This document shows positions 1 through 8,626 of a stretch of DNA of 59,764 nucleotides, one piece after another (position 1 is the stretch's first letter; every line of letters starts with the position of its first letter). This DNA comes from Kamptonema formosum PCC 10802 (GTDB lineage Bacteria > Cyanobacteriota > Cyanobacteriia > Cyanobacteriales > Oscillatoriaceae), in assembly GCF_000332335.1 (NCBI RefSeq), contig NZ_KB235948.1:6436376-6496139 (forward strand), given 5' to 3'. The notes below the pieces were generated by a model. It worked only from the letters and a program-made list of their open reading frames with translations. It ran no database searches and was not told the origin of the DNA. The position numbers and the translations under genes are program-made.

Positions 1-135
1 CCAGAGCCAAAGTGTCAAGTCAGACCGATTGGGAGTGCTTTGACCAATTCACGGTTGATTGAGGCCGCGCCGGTGGGAGAAAATTTGTGTACCAATGGTA
101 CACAAGTCCCAGAGCCAAAGTGTCAAGTCAGACCG
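1..135. repeat. 27-bp direct repeat pair
   Basis: The same 27-base word occurs at 1-27 and 109-135, starting CCAGAGCCAAAGTGTCAAGT. No convincing coding region lies in 1-343; the open frame at 59-367 has no recognisable protein features and runs into a MITE. The first copy may be cut by the window edge. Confidence 0.7.
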
Positions 136-343
136 GCACGGGACTGGCTTGAGCCCCCTAAAGGCGCAGCGTCTTCACTCTAGAGCTGAAGTGAGCCATT
201 TGCCGGAGCATGAGTTGGCAGTCTGCCCGGCGGCGAGGGCTCATCTGTTGCTTATCGGCTGGCGGATTAAACGCCAGTCAGGCAAGCATTTTATGATGTG
301 GTGTTTGCGTTTTACGAGCAGCAAAAGATTGGGACTGGGATGT

Positions 344-503
344 TATAGCAGTATGCACTTAGGTTAGAACATTAGACCTTCAGGGCAGCCAGACGCTGGC
401 CTACGTCTATATCCCAGTAGTAATATGGGTTAGGACAATAGGAGCAGGACTGGGGGGGTGCAAAAGAGGCCAAAATGTACGAACCTAAGTGCCTAGTGCT
501 ATA
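344..503. mobile_element. MITE with IS630-type ends (160 bp)
   Basis: A 160-bp non-coding element begins TATAGCAGTATGCACTTAGG and ends with an imperfect inverted copy (AACCTAAGTGCCTAGTGCTATA), bounded by TA. A nearly identical 160-bp copy is at 35970-36129. Its ends match those of the IS630-type element at 2287-3778, so it was probably mobilised by that transposase (inference). Confidence 0.8.
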
Positions 504-945
504 GCCCGGGTCTGGCTTGGTGACGGGTTTAATACCTGAAGACCTGTAATTCTTGCTTCAAGCCTAACCGCACTTTCGTGGCTCGGACAGGGGTGCACCC
601 AGTAAAGAAGGAGTTGAGAAATTCAGTAAAAAGAGGAATTGACTGACAAGATGAAGTCTGCTAAAAAATTCTTCCAGATCAATTCCGATCAATTAAGCAG
701 AAAAAGCAATGGGCGAAACCGAAGGGTCAAAGAAGAAAGTTGCAGAAGGTGCTGTTTTCACGGCAACAGGAGCTGCCGCTGAAAGCCTCCCAATCCACTT
801 GCAAAAACTGGTGCGAGGTGGGATTCGCAATATAATCAACCCGCACAGTAGGGTGCGTTCCCGCACGAGGCAACGCACCCGACAGCTCTTCCTTGGCGTC
901 CCTTCACGGGGGCGGTTCACCCCCCCTTACGCCATAATAAAAACT
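504..945. other. Intergenic region upstream of rsmB
   Basis: No gene seen. It holds a hairpin at 851-880 (arms GGGTGCGTT and AACGCACCC). The reading frame of rsmB stays open back to 709, but that extension is low-complexity, runs through the hairpin and does not resemble the RsmB family. Confidence 0.5.
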
Positions 946-2286
946 ATGCAAAACCCCCGCCAAATCGCCTTCCTCGCCCTCCGCGACACCCACCGGCATT
1001 CCGCCAAAGCAGACGACGCCCTCGACAAATGGCTGCGCCAAGCCAAACTGAGCGATCGGGACCGGGGGCTCGCCACAGAATTAGTTTACGGCTGCGTCAG
1101 GAGAATGCGAACCCTCGACGCCCTCATCGACCAACTCGCCAAAAAGAAATCCCACCAGCAACCGCCGGATCTGCGCGCCATCCTCCACACCGGCTTGTAT
1201 CAACTGCGCTATCTCAGCCACATCCCGCCAAGAGCCGCAGTAGATACCGCCGTCGAGCTAGCCAAACAGAATTCCTTAGCAGGACTTGCCGGTTTTGTCA
1301 ACGGTCTGCTGCGGCAGTACCTCCGTCTGGCGGCTGATTGCGCCGATCCCCTGCAAGTGCCCTTCGATCCCGTTCAGCGTCTGGGGATTTCGCACAGCTA
1401 CCCTGACTGGATTGTGAAAAACTGGCTAGACCGGCTGGGTTTTGAAGAAACAGAACAGCTGTGCCGGTGGTTTAACCAGTCCCCGACAATTGACCTGCGG
1501 GTCAACCCCCTGCGGGCGTCAATCGAGCGAGTTGAGGCGGCGATGGCAGAGGCGGGGATGGCGGTCAGTCGGGTGCCCCATTTGCCCCTAGCGCTGCGCA
1601 CCGAGGGTGCCGGTGCGATTCAAAACCTGCCCGGATACAGGGAGGGGTGGTGGGCGGTGCAGGACAGCAGCGCCCAGCTGGTCAGCTATTTGCTCGACCC
1701 GCAGCCTGGCGAAGTGGTGGTCGATGCCTGCGCCGCACCGGGGGGCAAAACGACGCACATTGCGGAACTGACCGGCGATCGCGGCACGATTTGGGCGTGC
1801 GATCGGGCTGTGAGCCGGCTGGAAAAGGTGAGCGAAAATGCAGGCCGGCTGGGGCTGTTATCGATTCAAATCTGTGCCGGTGACATTCGCAACTTCTCGC
1901 AGTTTGCCGGTGCGGCGGACCGCGTGTTGCTGGACGCCCCCTGTTCTGGTTTGGGAACCCTGCACCGGCGTGCTGACGCTCGCTGGCGGCAGACTCCAGA
2001 AACGGTTCGGGAACTGTCTGCCCTGCAAGGGGAATTGATAGCACATGTTGCGAGTTTTGTCAAGCCCGGGGGCGCGATTGTTTACGCAACCTGCACGCTG
2101 AATCCCCCGGAGAATGAAAGCATTATTGAAGTATTTCTGGACAGTCATCCGAGCTGGCGGATTGAGCCGCCGGCACCCGATATGCCTGTGGCTGCCTTTG
2201 CCAGTCCGGAAGGCTGGGTGCGAGTTTGGCCTCATCGGCACCAGATGGACGGATTTTTTATGGTGCGACTGAGGCTGGGGAAGTGA
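946..2286 (+). CDS. rsmB: 16S rRNA (cytosine(967)-C5)-methyltransferase RsmB
   Basis: The protein is predicted to transfer a methyl group from S-adenosylmethionine to C5 of cytosine 967 in 16S rRNA in the cytoplasm. An N-terminal NusB-like helical RNA-binding region covers roughly residues 1-140. It is followed by a Rossmann methyltransferase domain with the SAM-binding motif DACAAPGGKT near residue 260, DAPCSG near 330 and YATCTL near 380; the last two hold the paired cysteines of the RsmB/Nop2 family. I chose ATG 946, giving 446 residues, the normal family length. The open frame extends upstream to 709, but that stretch has no family similarity. The gene stands alone. Its stop codon is directly abutted by an IS630-type terminal repeat at 2287, so an element inserted exactly at the gene's end. 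Confidence 0.93.
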   Translation: MQNPRQIAFLALRDTHRHSAKADDALDKWLRQAKLSDRDRGLATELVYGCVRRMRTLDALIDQLAKKKSHQQPPDLRAILHTGLYQLRYLSHIPPRAAVDTAVELAKQNSLAGLAGFVNGLLRQYLRLAADCADPLQVPFDPVQRLGISHSYPDWIVKNWLDRLGFEETEQLCRWFNQSPTIDLRVNPLRASIERVEAAMAEAGMAVSRVPHLPLALRTEGAGAIQNLPGYREGWWAVQDSSAQLVSYLLDPQPGEVVVDACAAPGGKTTHIAELTGDRGTIWACDRAVSRLEKVSENAGRLGLLSIQICAGDIRNFSQFAGAADRVLLDAPCSGLGTLHRRADARWRQTPETVRELSALQGELIAHVASFVKPGGAIVYATCTLNPPENESIIEVFLDSHPSWRIEPPAPDMPVAAFASPEGWVRVWPHRHQMDGFFMVRLRLGK

Positions 2287-2333
2287 TATAGCAGTATGCA
2301 CTTAGGTTAGGACATTATCACTCTTCTGTCACT

Positions 2334-2820
2334 CTAGGCAGAGGAAAAGTAATATTGCCACTGCTGGCCGTTTACGGAAATGGCCGGTGGAAAGAAATTC
2401 ATTAGAGAAATTAAGCGAGTCAAGCCCAAAGTTAACTGAGGGATAGGGAAAACCTTTAACCAAAGCTTGATAAGATTAAAACAGAGTAGAGGGAGAAGAA
2501 TTAAGCGCAGATTGTTCAAAACATTTTTCCAGCCTTCTTTTTCGTCCCATTGCTGATGTTGAGGAAATCTTTGGTGAACAGGAGTTGGGGGATTCAGCCA
2601 AAACCTCGACCCTTTTTGACTAGAGGCAGCATAAAGACTGACCATAAAATAGGCGCTCTCTACTATTTACCACCATTTTTCAATGTCCTCGTACTGAGTG
2701 AGGCGAAAATCCGCCCAGCCCAGTTCATTTTTGCTTTCTTTGAACCCATATTCTATCCTAGTTCGGCTCCCCTAAAAATTGCCAACATCAAGGTAAGTGA
2801 GGCCGGGAATTCTCGTCATC
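2334..2820 (-). pseudogene. C-terminal remnant of an IS4/IS701-like transposase
   Basis: Reading the minus strand from about 2820 gives one continuous frame containing RIEYGFKESKNELGWADFR, EDIEKWW, IVESAYFMVSLYAASS and a hydrophobic tail. The motif pattern (YG-K-SKNELGWADFR followed by KWW and SAY-MVSL) is that of the C-terminal part of a DDE transposase common in cyanobacterial IS4/IS701-like elements. Two in-frame stops, one just before GSRTR and one after EKWW, and loss of the N-terminal part show it is dead. It is cut upstream by the IS630-type end at 2824. A second copy is at 59250-59764. The exact IS family is my inference. Confidence 0.65.
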
Positions 2821-2892
2821 ACATATAGCACTTGTCATTTAGGTCAGAACATGCTAAAATAGTAATAAAGAGCGTTTAGGAGTCTATTATAT

Positions 2893-3758
2893 ATGCCAGC
2901 ACCACAGCTATGACCTGCGCCAAAAAGTAGTAGCTGCCGTACAACGGGGCATGAGTATAGTTGAAGCTGCCCAGGTCTTTGACGTGAGCCGCAGTACAAT
3001 TTACCAGTGGCGCAAGCGTCAGTCCGCGACTGGGGACTTGAAACCGGAGTCAGGTTATCACCATGGATGGGGACAGAAAATCAAAGACTTGGAATCTTTT
3101 CGTAAGTTTGTGCTGGCCAATGGGGAAAAAACTCAAGCTCAAATGGTGCAAGCCTGGCCCGAACAAATCAGCCCTTCCACTTTCAGTCGCGCCTTTTAAA
3201 AAATTGGATTTACCCGCAAAAAGAAAACTTACGGGTACATAGAAAGGGATGAGGTTTCAAGACAGGAGTTTTTAAAGCTTCTTGAGGACAAAGCACCAGA
3301 TGGTTTTTGTAGATGAGTCCGGTATAGATAACCGAGAGGATTATCCCTATGGATGGTGTGACGGAAGTGAAAGATTTTACGCCTTTAAGTCTGGTCGCCG
3401 CAAGCAAAGAGTGAGTATAGTAGCCGCTTTAAGAGGCGAGAGCTTGATAGCACCAGTAACCTTTGAGGGATCTTGTAACCGCAAGCTCTTTGAAAGCTGG
3501 GTCGAGAGTCAACTTATTCCCGTTTTAACCGCGGGCCAAATTGTGATTTTAGACAATGCCAGCTTTCATAAAGGTGGGAAAATTGAGGAACTGATTAAAT
3601 CAGCGGGGTGCGATTTAATCTATTTACCGCCCTACTCACCAGACCTGAATCCAATTGAAAGATGTTGGGCAAGACTTAAAAACTATATCCGTCAAGCTCT
3701 TGTCAGGGGTGAGGAGTTAAGGCAATCAGTTGATTCAGCAGTTTTATCTATGTCCTAA
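2893..3758 (+). pseudogene. IS630-family transposase, broken
   Basis: This would be a DDE transposase that cuts and pastes the surrounding element. The N-terminal part has a helix-turn-helix (MSIVEAAQVFDVSRSTIYQWRK). The catalytic part has the three IS630 acidic regions: VFVDESGID near 3305, VILDNASFHK near 3545, and LPPYSPDLNPIERCWARLK near 3625-3680. The gene is broken in three places. A frameshift follows the start MPAP at 2893. An in-frame TAA sits at 3197-3199, where a lysine is expected (context CGCGCCTTTTAAAAAATTGG). A second frame change falls near 3290-3300, just before the first catalytic aspartate. Some IS630 relatives use programmed frameshifting at A-runs, so two-frame expression is possible, but the N-terminal lesion argues for a dead copy. 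Confidence 0.8.
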
Positions 3759-3882
3759 CCTAAGTGCATACTGCTATACTCTTTCCAAAGTGACAAAAGA
3801 GGGATATCAGTAAGGGCCAGTTTCTCAGGGCTCGAAGCTGTGTGGCAAATTTTTCTGGCCCCCACCCCCACGCACTGAAAAA

Positions 3883-3991
3883 TATAGCAGTATTCATTTA
3901 GGTTAGGACAGCTTTGATCGCAGCGAACGCCTGTCCTAAGCCTTTTTTCCCCAGGCCACTGATGTCCGTGACCAATATGACTACTGCTATA
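3883..3991. mobile_element. MITE with IS630-type ends (about 109 bp)
   Basis: It starts TATAGCAGTATTCATTTAGG and ends GACTACTGCTATA, inverted relative to the start and bounded by TA. It lies 105 bp beyond the IS630-type element. No coding content. Confidence 0.7.
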
Positions 3992-4224
3992 TTATTCTTT
4001 CCGATTGCATGCTTTATCTTTAAGTAAAATTTCCGCTCTGGAAAAACACGATATTTCCTGAATAGGCTATGATTTATAGTGGTTGTTTCGCCAGATTTTA
4101 TATAATATCGATGCAAGGGTAAGGGAGAGCGAGGCTAAAATTTAAAATCTTTAGTCAGCCCAGTCCTGCGCCTGGCCGGCAGGGCTACGGCGCGGGACTG
4201 GGGGCGCATGGTCCGTCACAGAGG

Positions 4225-4440
4225 TTAAGATTTGGGCTTGCCGATACCCGGAGTTTCTTCTGGTTTGACCTCAGGCACAAAGTCAGGACGATTTTTATCT
4301 TCCCAGCCGGCAGGGCGCTTGGAGTTATACCAAGCGATGGAACCAAAAACGACAGCGGCAATAAACCCGACTACATAGACTGCAGTAAAGGCCACGGGAA
4401 AATTTGAGGTGCCGGCAGATACATCCATCAGAATATGCAT
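4225..4440 (-). CDS. psb35: Small single-span membrane protein, probable photosystem II protein Psb35
   Basis: The 71-residue protein has one hydrophobic helix (VAFTAVYVVGFIAAVVFGSI, about residues 14-33). A soluble tail with AWYNSKRPAGWEDKNRPDF follows. The pattern of a short N terminus, one helix and a conserved SKRP-GWE-K-RPD tail fits the cyanobacterial family annotated Psb35, described as stabilising the CP47 assembly module during photosystem II biogenesis in the thylakoid membrane. I recall that family rather than having searched it. I used ATG 4438-4440; the frame is open further upstream to 4539, but that part has no family character. The gene stands alone between a MITE and a penicillin-binding protein gene. 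Confidence that it is a real gene is higher than confidence in the name. Confidence 0.6.
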   Translation of the reverse strand: MHILMDVSAGTSNFPVAFTAVYVVGFIAAVVFGSIAWYNSKRPAGWEDKNRPDFVPEVKPEETPGIGKPKS

Positions 4441-4480
4441 AAATGATGACTCTTGTAAGGGACAGCAAAATCGGTAATTT

Positions 4481-4516
4481 ATTTCAATCCCTGACAGGGA
4501 TTCATACAAATTAACC
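4481..4516. repeat. Solitary CRISPR-repeat-like sequence
   Basis: The core TTTCAATCCCTGACAGGGAT has the dyad and outline of cyanobacterial CRISPR repeats. It aligns with the 36-base copy at 46716-46751 (minus strand) and a weaker one near 48118-48152. There is no second repeat at spacer distance, so it is not an array. Confidence 0.35.
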
Positions 4517-4735
4517 CTGGTCACTAAGTATAATAGCAAATTCCCATAGAGCTTGTACTAGACCCTTTATGAAAACCAGAATAACCAGCCTTCTGGCTAC
4601 CTGGCATCTGCCGTTAGAAGGAAAACACGACCGCTGCTTTGCAAAAGGGGCGGGTAAAAAATGCTTCCCGGGGCGGGGGCATTCCGAAAGCGCCGGCGGA
4701 AAACCTGCGGGGTGGGTTAATAGGGAAGTACAAGC

Positions 4736-4764
4736 AGTAGGGTGCGTTAATAGGGCACCCTACT
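4736..4764 (-). terminator. Hairpin downstream of the PBP gene
   Basis: Arms AGTAGGGTGC and GCACCCTACT pair perfectly around a 9-base loop, 16-44 bp after the PBP stop codon on its strand. There is no strong U-run, so termination is plausible but unproven. The same GGGTGC-type hairpin occurs at 851-880. Confidence 0.4.
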
Positions 4765-4779
4765 GGTGGCCGGCCACAT

Positions 4780-7152
4780 CTACTGGGGGCTGGAATAGCC
4801 CTGGTCGTAGTACCCGCCACCGCTGTTGACACTGTCGTAGTAGCCGGCACCGTAACCCGTACTGGCGGTATTTTGCGGGGGCTTGGCGGGGATGTCATAG
4901 TAGGTGATACTGGCCGGGATGGGTTTAGCCTTGATACTGGCTTTACGGCCATCTAGCTGGGGCAGTTCTGGGAAGGGCTCAACCGGCATGCCCCCTACCG
5001 CTTCCCTCATAAACGCCCGCCAGGTAGAAGCAGCCGTGCCGCTCGTGCCCCCTGTGGGATAGCTGTCATCGTTCCCCAGCCAGACACCTGTTACCAGTTG
5101 GGGGATATAACCAATAAACCAGAGATCGCGGGCTTCCTCAGAGGTGCCGGTTTTCCCTGCCACAGGTCGGCCCAGATAGGCCGGCCTGCCGGTGCCCTCT
5201 TGCACCACCCCTTCCAGCATCCAGGTCATAATAGCCGCCGAGTCCTTATCCAAGACTTGTTTGGGTTTAAAATCGGCCTCGTAGAGAACCTGACCCCGCC
5301 CGTCGATGACGCGGCGGATGCCGTGGGCTGGCACATGCTTGCCTTGAGCGGCCAGAGTGGCGTAGCCGTTGGTGAGTTCCAGCAAATTCACCTCAATCGC
5401 CCCCAGGGCTAGGGCGTAGTAGGGTTTGAGTTCGGTTTTGATCCCCATCTCGTGGGCCAGTTTGATAGTCGGTTCAAACCCCACTTCCGTTAGCACTTTC
5501 ACCGCGACGACATTAACCGATTTAGCGAGGGCTTCCGCCATCGAAATCCAGCCGCCGCTATAACTTTTACCGTAGTTTTCCGGTTTGTAGCCATCGACGC
5601 GCATGGGCAGGTTCCGGTAGCCGTCGTAAGGAGAGAAGCCGGCGGCGATGCCGGCGGCATAGACAAAACTCTTAAAAGTCGAACCCGGTTGGCGCATCGC
5701 CTGAGTGACGCGATTGAATTCACTCTCGCCGTAGCCATAGCCGCCGACGAGCGCCTTAACTTCGCCGTCGCGCGGGTCAATCGCCACCATTGCTGCCTGC
5801 TCGAACCCCTCAGCCGGCCCATCGAGTTCCACTGCGTCCTTAACCACCTGTTCCGCCACCCGCTGCCACTTGAGGTTGAGGGTTGTCTCCACCGTCAGGC
5901 CGCCCTTTTTCAGGGCCTCTTTGGAGATATACTTGGGCAATTCCTTCTGGATATAGGAAGTAAAATAAGGAGCTTGCAGCTGCAAACGCTTCGGCTTCTT
6001 CGGATTGAGCTTGACGGGAGTGTTTTTAGCAGCTTCCGCCTCAGCCGGGGTGATATACCCAGCCTCTACCATTTCCCGCAACACGATATTGCGGCGATCC
6101 AGGGCAATTTTGGGATTGACCAACGGCGAGTATTCCGTAGGTGCGGGCGGCAGACCGGCAATCGTGGCCATTTCGGGCAGGGACAGTTTGTCCACCGTTT
6201 TGCCGAAATAAACCCAGGCCGCGTCCGCCACCCCGTAAGCCCCCGAACCCAAATAAACCAAATTGAGGTAGCGCTCCAGGATTTGCTCTTTGGTCATCTC
6301 CTCCTCGATTTTCATCGCCAGCATCGCTTCCCGAATTTTGCGCTGTGCGCTCTGATCGAGATCGAGGAAGACAATTCTCGCCACCTGCTGCGTGATCGTG
6401 CTGGCCCCTTGCACCACACTTCTCTCCCGCAGGTTGGAGACGACCGCTCTGAGAATGCCCTGATAGTCTACGCCGCCGTGTTCATAAAAGCGCCGGTCTT
6501 CGATGGCAATAAACGCTTGAACCAGCTTTTCTGGAATTTGGTCATATTTCAGCTTGTCTCGGGTGGCGTCGCCGACTTGCTGTAAAATAGTGTCATCAGC
6601 GGCTTTTATCGTCAGCGTTCCCTGTCTGGCAAAGGTGAATACCTCTGAGATGGGCGGCAAGCTGCGCTCTAAAGACTGCAAGGCCACCAGCATAGTCACC
6701 GCCCCACAGCCCCCACTGAAAAGGTACATGCCGGTCCAGAATAAAGGACGCCGGTGCAGCGGCTTTTGCCGCAGATTCGCTCCCACAGCCTGCAAAACTG
6801 GCTTGACGGGTTCGAGTTTCCCCTCCAGCTTGTCGAGCGTTTCGCGGACGCCTTTGGCGCTCTCGAATCCCAGGGCTCCTGCCTGGGAGCCTTGAGCCGA
6901 TAACTCCGGAGAAGTTTCCCGATCGGGTTGTGAACCCTCTTGCTCCTCAGGCAGAAGATAGTATTCACGAGTGGGACCTGGGTAGGCTTCGGTCGAGCTT
7001 TGCTCCCGATCCCGAACATCTTGCCCCCTATCCTCTAGCTGAGCTTGCTCTCCTGCCTCAATAGGAGGGGCATATTGATAAAATTGAATCGGATCAGAAT
7101 CGTTGCCCGACGTCAATGATATATGCTTGAGCTTTGAGAGAAACTTTGACAC
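4780..7152 (-). CDS. Class A penicillin-binding protein (PBP1A type)
   Basis: This bifunctional enzyme polymerises and cross-links peptidoglycan at the outer face of the inner membrane. A charged, proline/glutamate-rich cytoplasmic region of about 135 residues precedes a membrane anchor at about 138-165. The GT51 transglycosylase domain (about 190-370) carries AIEDRRFYEHGGVD and QGASTITQQVA. The transpeptidase domain (about 430-720) carries STFK (active serine), SVN and KTGTS. The tail is Tyr/Gly/Ser-rich (YYDSVNSGGGYYDQGYSSPQ). The start is GTG at 7150-7152, preceded by GAGG. At 790 residues it is normal for cyanobacterial PBP1A proteins with an extended N terminus. It lies downstream of chlG on the same strand, 378 bp away, so it probably has its own promoter. 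Confidence 0.93.
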   Translation of the reverse strand: MSKFLSKLKHISLTSGNDSDPIQFYQYAPPIEAGEQAQLEDRGQDVRDREQSSTEAYPGPTREYYLLPEEQEGSQPDRETSPELSAQGSQAGALGFESAKGVRETLDKLEGKLEPVKPVLQAVGANLRQKPLHRRPLFWTGMYLFSGGCGAVTMLVALQSLERSLPPISEVFTFARQGTLTIKAADDTILQQVGDATRDKLKYDQIPEKLVQAFIAIEDRRFYEHGGVDYQGILRAVVSNLRERSVVQGASTITQQVARIVFLDLDQSAQRKIREAMLAMKIEEEMTKEQILERYLNLVYLGSGAYGVADAAWVYFGKTVDKLSLPEMATIAGLPPAPTEYSPLVNPKIALDRRNIVLREMVEAGYITPAEAEAAKNTPVKLNPKKPKRLQLQAPYFTSYIQKELPKYISKEALKKGGLTVETTLNLKWQRVAEQVVKDAVELDGPAEGFEQAAMVAIDPRDGEVKALVGGYGYGESEFNRVTQAMRQPGSTFKSFVYAAGIAAGFSPYDGYRNLPMRVDGYKPENYGKSYSGGWISMAEALAKSVNVVAVKVLTEVGFEPTIKLAHEMGIKTELKPYYALALGAIEVNLLELTNGYATLAAQGKHVPAHGIRRVIDGRGQVLYEADFKPKQVLDKDSAAIMTWMLEGVVQEGTGRPAYLGRPVAGKTGTSEEARDLWFIGYIPQLVTGVWLGNDDSYPTGGTSGTAASTWRAFMREAVGGMPVEPFPELPQLDGRKASIKAKPIPASITYYDIPAKPPQNTASTGYGAGYYDSVNSGGGYYDQGYSSPQ

Positions 7153-7530
7153 AGCAGATCCTCAATCACACCAGGAGATGATCCAGGGCTTTGCAGCCCT
7201 TGGCTCGAGCCACTGGAAGGATACACCAACAATATCCTTCCCGCAACGGTGAAGCCGGAACATCCACAGTGGCCTTTCACACACCACCATATACCCGGGC
7301 TCGAAGTTCGTTCTATTTTAGTGCTTGGGAGGGCTATCTCGCCAAGGGGGTGCGAGTATATATTTTAGATTTTATCTCAGGTTCTGTCAACTGACCCGAA
7401 TCAATTTCTCTGTGTTCCCCCTCAAGCCCTCAATCCGGCTCGCTGAAAAGTAAACCGGAGGCGAGCTGAGATTTTTCCGTAGCGACCTGCTCCCAAATTG
7501 GGGCTGGTCGCCACTCAAATCTCACACAGG
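7153..7530. other. Intergenic region between chlG and the PBP gene
   Basis: No gene seen. It must hold the promoter of the minus-strand PBP gene, but I could not assign clear -35/-10 boxes. Confidence 0.4.
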
Positions 7531-8550
7531 CTACACGCCTGCATGCCCCAAGGCCAGACCGGCGACCAGCATCCCCAAAACGAGAAAAGGCTGGGCGGAA
7601 GCCTGATATTTGACATCGTTTTCCAGGGGATTGCGCAGGAAATACATGTCCTGGAAGGTAATTTGGGGGATGACCAGCAGCAGCAGAATCACAGCGTACA
7701 GGTTCTGGTGAATGGCGATCAAGTAAGCGGCGATGCCGGCTTGAAACAAATCAATCATCAGGACGCAGATCCAAGCCGCCGTGCCAATGCCAAACATCAC
7801 CGGCAAAGATTTCAATCCCAGCTTCTGGTCGCCTTCGACGCTTTTGAAGTCATTGACCACGGCAATGCCCAACCCAGCCAAGCTGTAAAACAGAGTGAGA
7901 GCCACTATAGTGGCATTGAGCTGGCCAAACAGGGCGTGGCCCGCCCACCAAGGCAGGGCGATGTAGCTGGCTCCGAGGGCGTAATTCCCCAGCCAGCCGT
8001 TTTTCTTCAGCTTCAGGGGTTCTGCAGAGTAAATGTAAGACAGAAACGACCCGCCAAGGGCCAGCACGGTCAGGATAGGGAAGCCGTGGCCGGCCCATCT
8101 GTCTAGTGCGTAAGCCACGCCAATCCCAGCCAAGAGCAGCGCCAGAATTTGGGTGACAGCTTGGGGAATAGAGATAGCACCCGAGGGAATCGGGCGGTAA
8201 GGCTCGTTGATGGCGTCGATTTCGCGGTCGTAGAAATCGTTGAGGGTTTGGGTGTAGCCGGCCAGCAATGGGCCCGACATCAGCATGCAGGCCGCGGCCT
8301 TGAGCAGATTTTCCAAACTCCAAGTGTACGCCCCAGAGGAGGCTGCGCCGCAGACGACGCCCCAAATCAGGGGAATCCAGGTGATGGGTTTCATCAGCTG
8401 CAGGCGGATTTTCCAGATATTGGTCTCTCCGCCGGCAGCGCCTTTCATACCTAGCAGCTGCCTGGTTTTGCCGCTGCGGTCTGTCTCGCTGGCCGCAGCG
8501 CCTGCTGTCGGTTCAACTGGATTTGGGGGAGAAGTCGGAGAATTAGACAT
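7531..8550 (-). CDS. chlG: Chlorophyll synthase ChlG
   Basis: ChlG esterifies chlorophyllide a with phytyl or geranylgeranyl diphosphate, the last step of chlorophyll a synthesis, in the membrane. The sequence is a UbiA-family prenyltransferase of 339 residues with about eight or nine hydrophobic helices. The first Asp-rich prenyl-diphosphate/Mg motif is NDFYDREIDAINEPYRPIPS and the second region is NDFKSVEGDQKLGLKSLPV. Both are typical of ChlG rather than menaquinone prenyltransferases. The N-terminal 45 residues are Ser/Pro/Thr-rich and variable in the family. Upstream, 76 bp away on the same strand, is the ArsA-like ATPase gene, and petP precedes that, so the three may be co-transcribed. 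Confidence 0.96.
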   Translation of the reverse strand: MSNSPTSPPNPVEPTAGAAASETDRSGKTRQLLGMKGAAGGETNIWKIRLQLMKPITWIPLIWGVVCGAASSGAYTWSLENLLKAAACMLMSGPLLAGYTQTLNDFYDREIDAINEPYRPIPSGAISIPQAVTQILALLLAGIGVAYALDRWAGHGFPILTVLALGGSFLSYIYSAEPLKLKKNGWLGNYALGASYIALPWWAGHALFGQLNATIVALTLFYSLAGLGIAVVNDFKSVEGDQKLGLKSLPVMFGIGTAAWICVLMIDLFQAGIAAYLIAIHQNLYAVILLLLVIPQITFQDMYFLRNPLENDVKYQASAQPFLVLGMLVAGLALGHAGV

Positions 8551-8626
8551 AGTTCAAAGTTAGTTGTCAGCTGCCAGCTGTCAAAAGTCCCAAGTCCGTT
8601 TATTTTTGACTGAACGGTGAGCGCCA

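Larger units (their letters stand above)
2287..3778. mobile_element. Nested IS630-type element bounded by a perfect 28-bp inverted repeat
   Basis: The 28 bases at 2287-2314 are the exact reverse complement of 3751-3778. Between them lie a degraded transposase fragment on the minus strand (about 2334-2820), an imperfect third terminal repeat at 2824, and an IS630-type transposase reading frame (2893-3758). The inner unit 2824-3778, about 955 bp, has the size of a normal IS630 element. The outer left end could therefore belong to a second element or MITE, or the whole 1.49 kb could act as one composite unit. TA dinucleotides flank the ends, as expected for this family. Confidence 0.75.
4441..4779. 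other. Intergenic region with orphan repeat and hairpin
   Basis: No gene seen. It contains a solitary CRISPR-repeat-like sequence (4481-4516) upstream of the psb35-like gene and a hairpin (4736-4764) downstream of the penicillin-binding protein gene. Confidence 0.5.

Noticed and set aside
59-367. 102-codon open frame at the left edge
   Set aside because: It crosses a direct repeat and runs into a MITE, and has no protein-like features.
3898-4116. 72-codon minus-strand frame
   Set aside because: Its C-terminal half is encoded by a MITE, so it is unlikely to be a gene.
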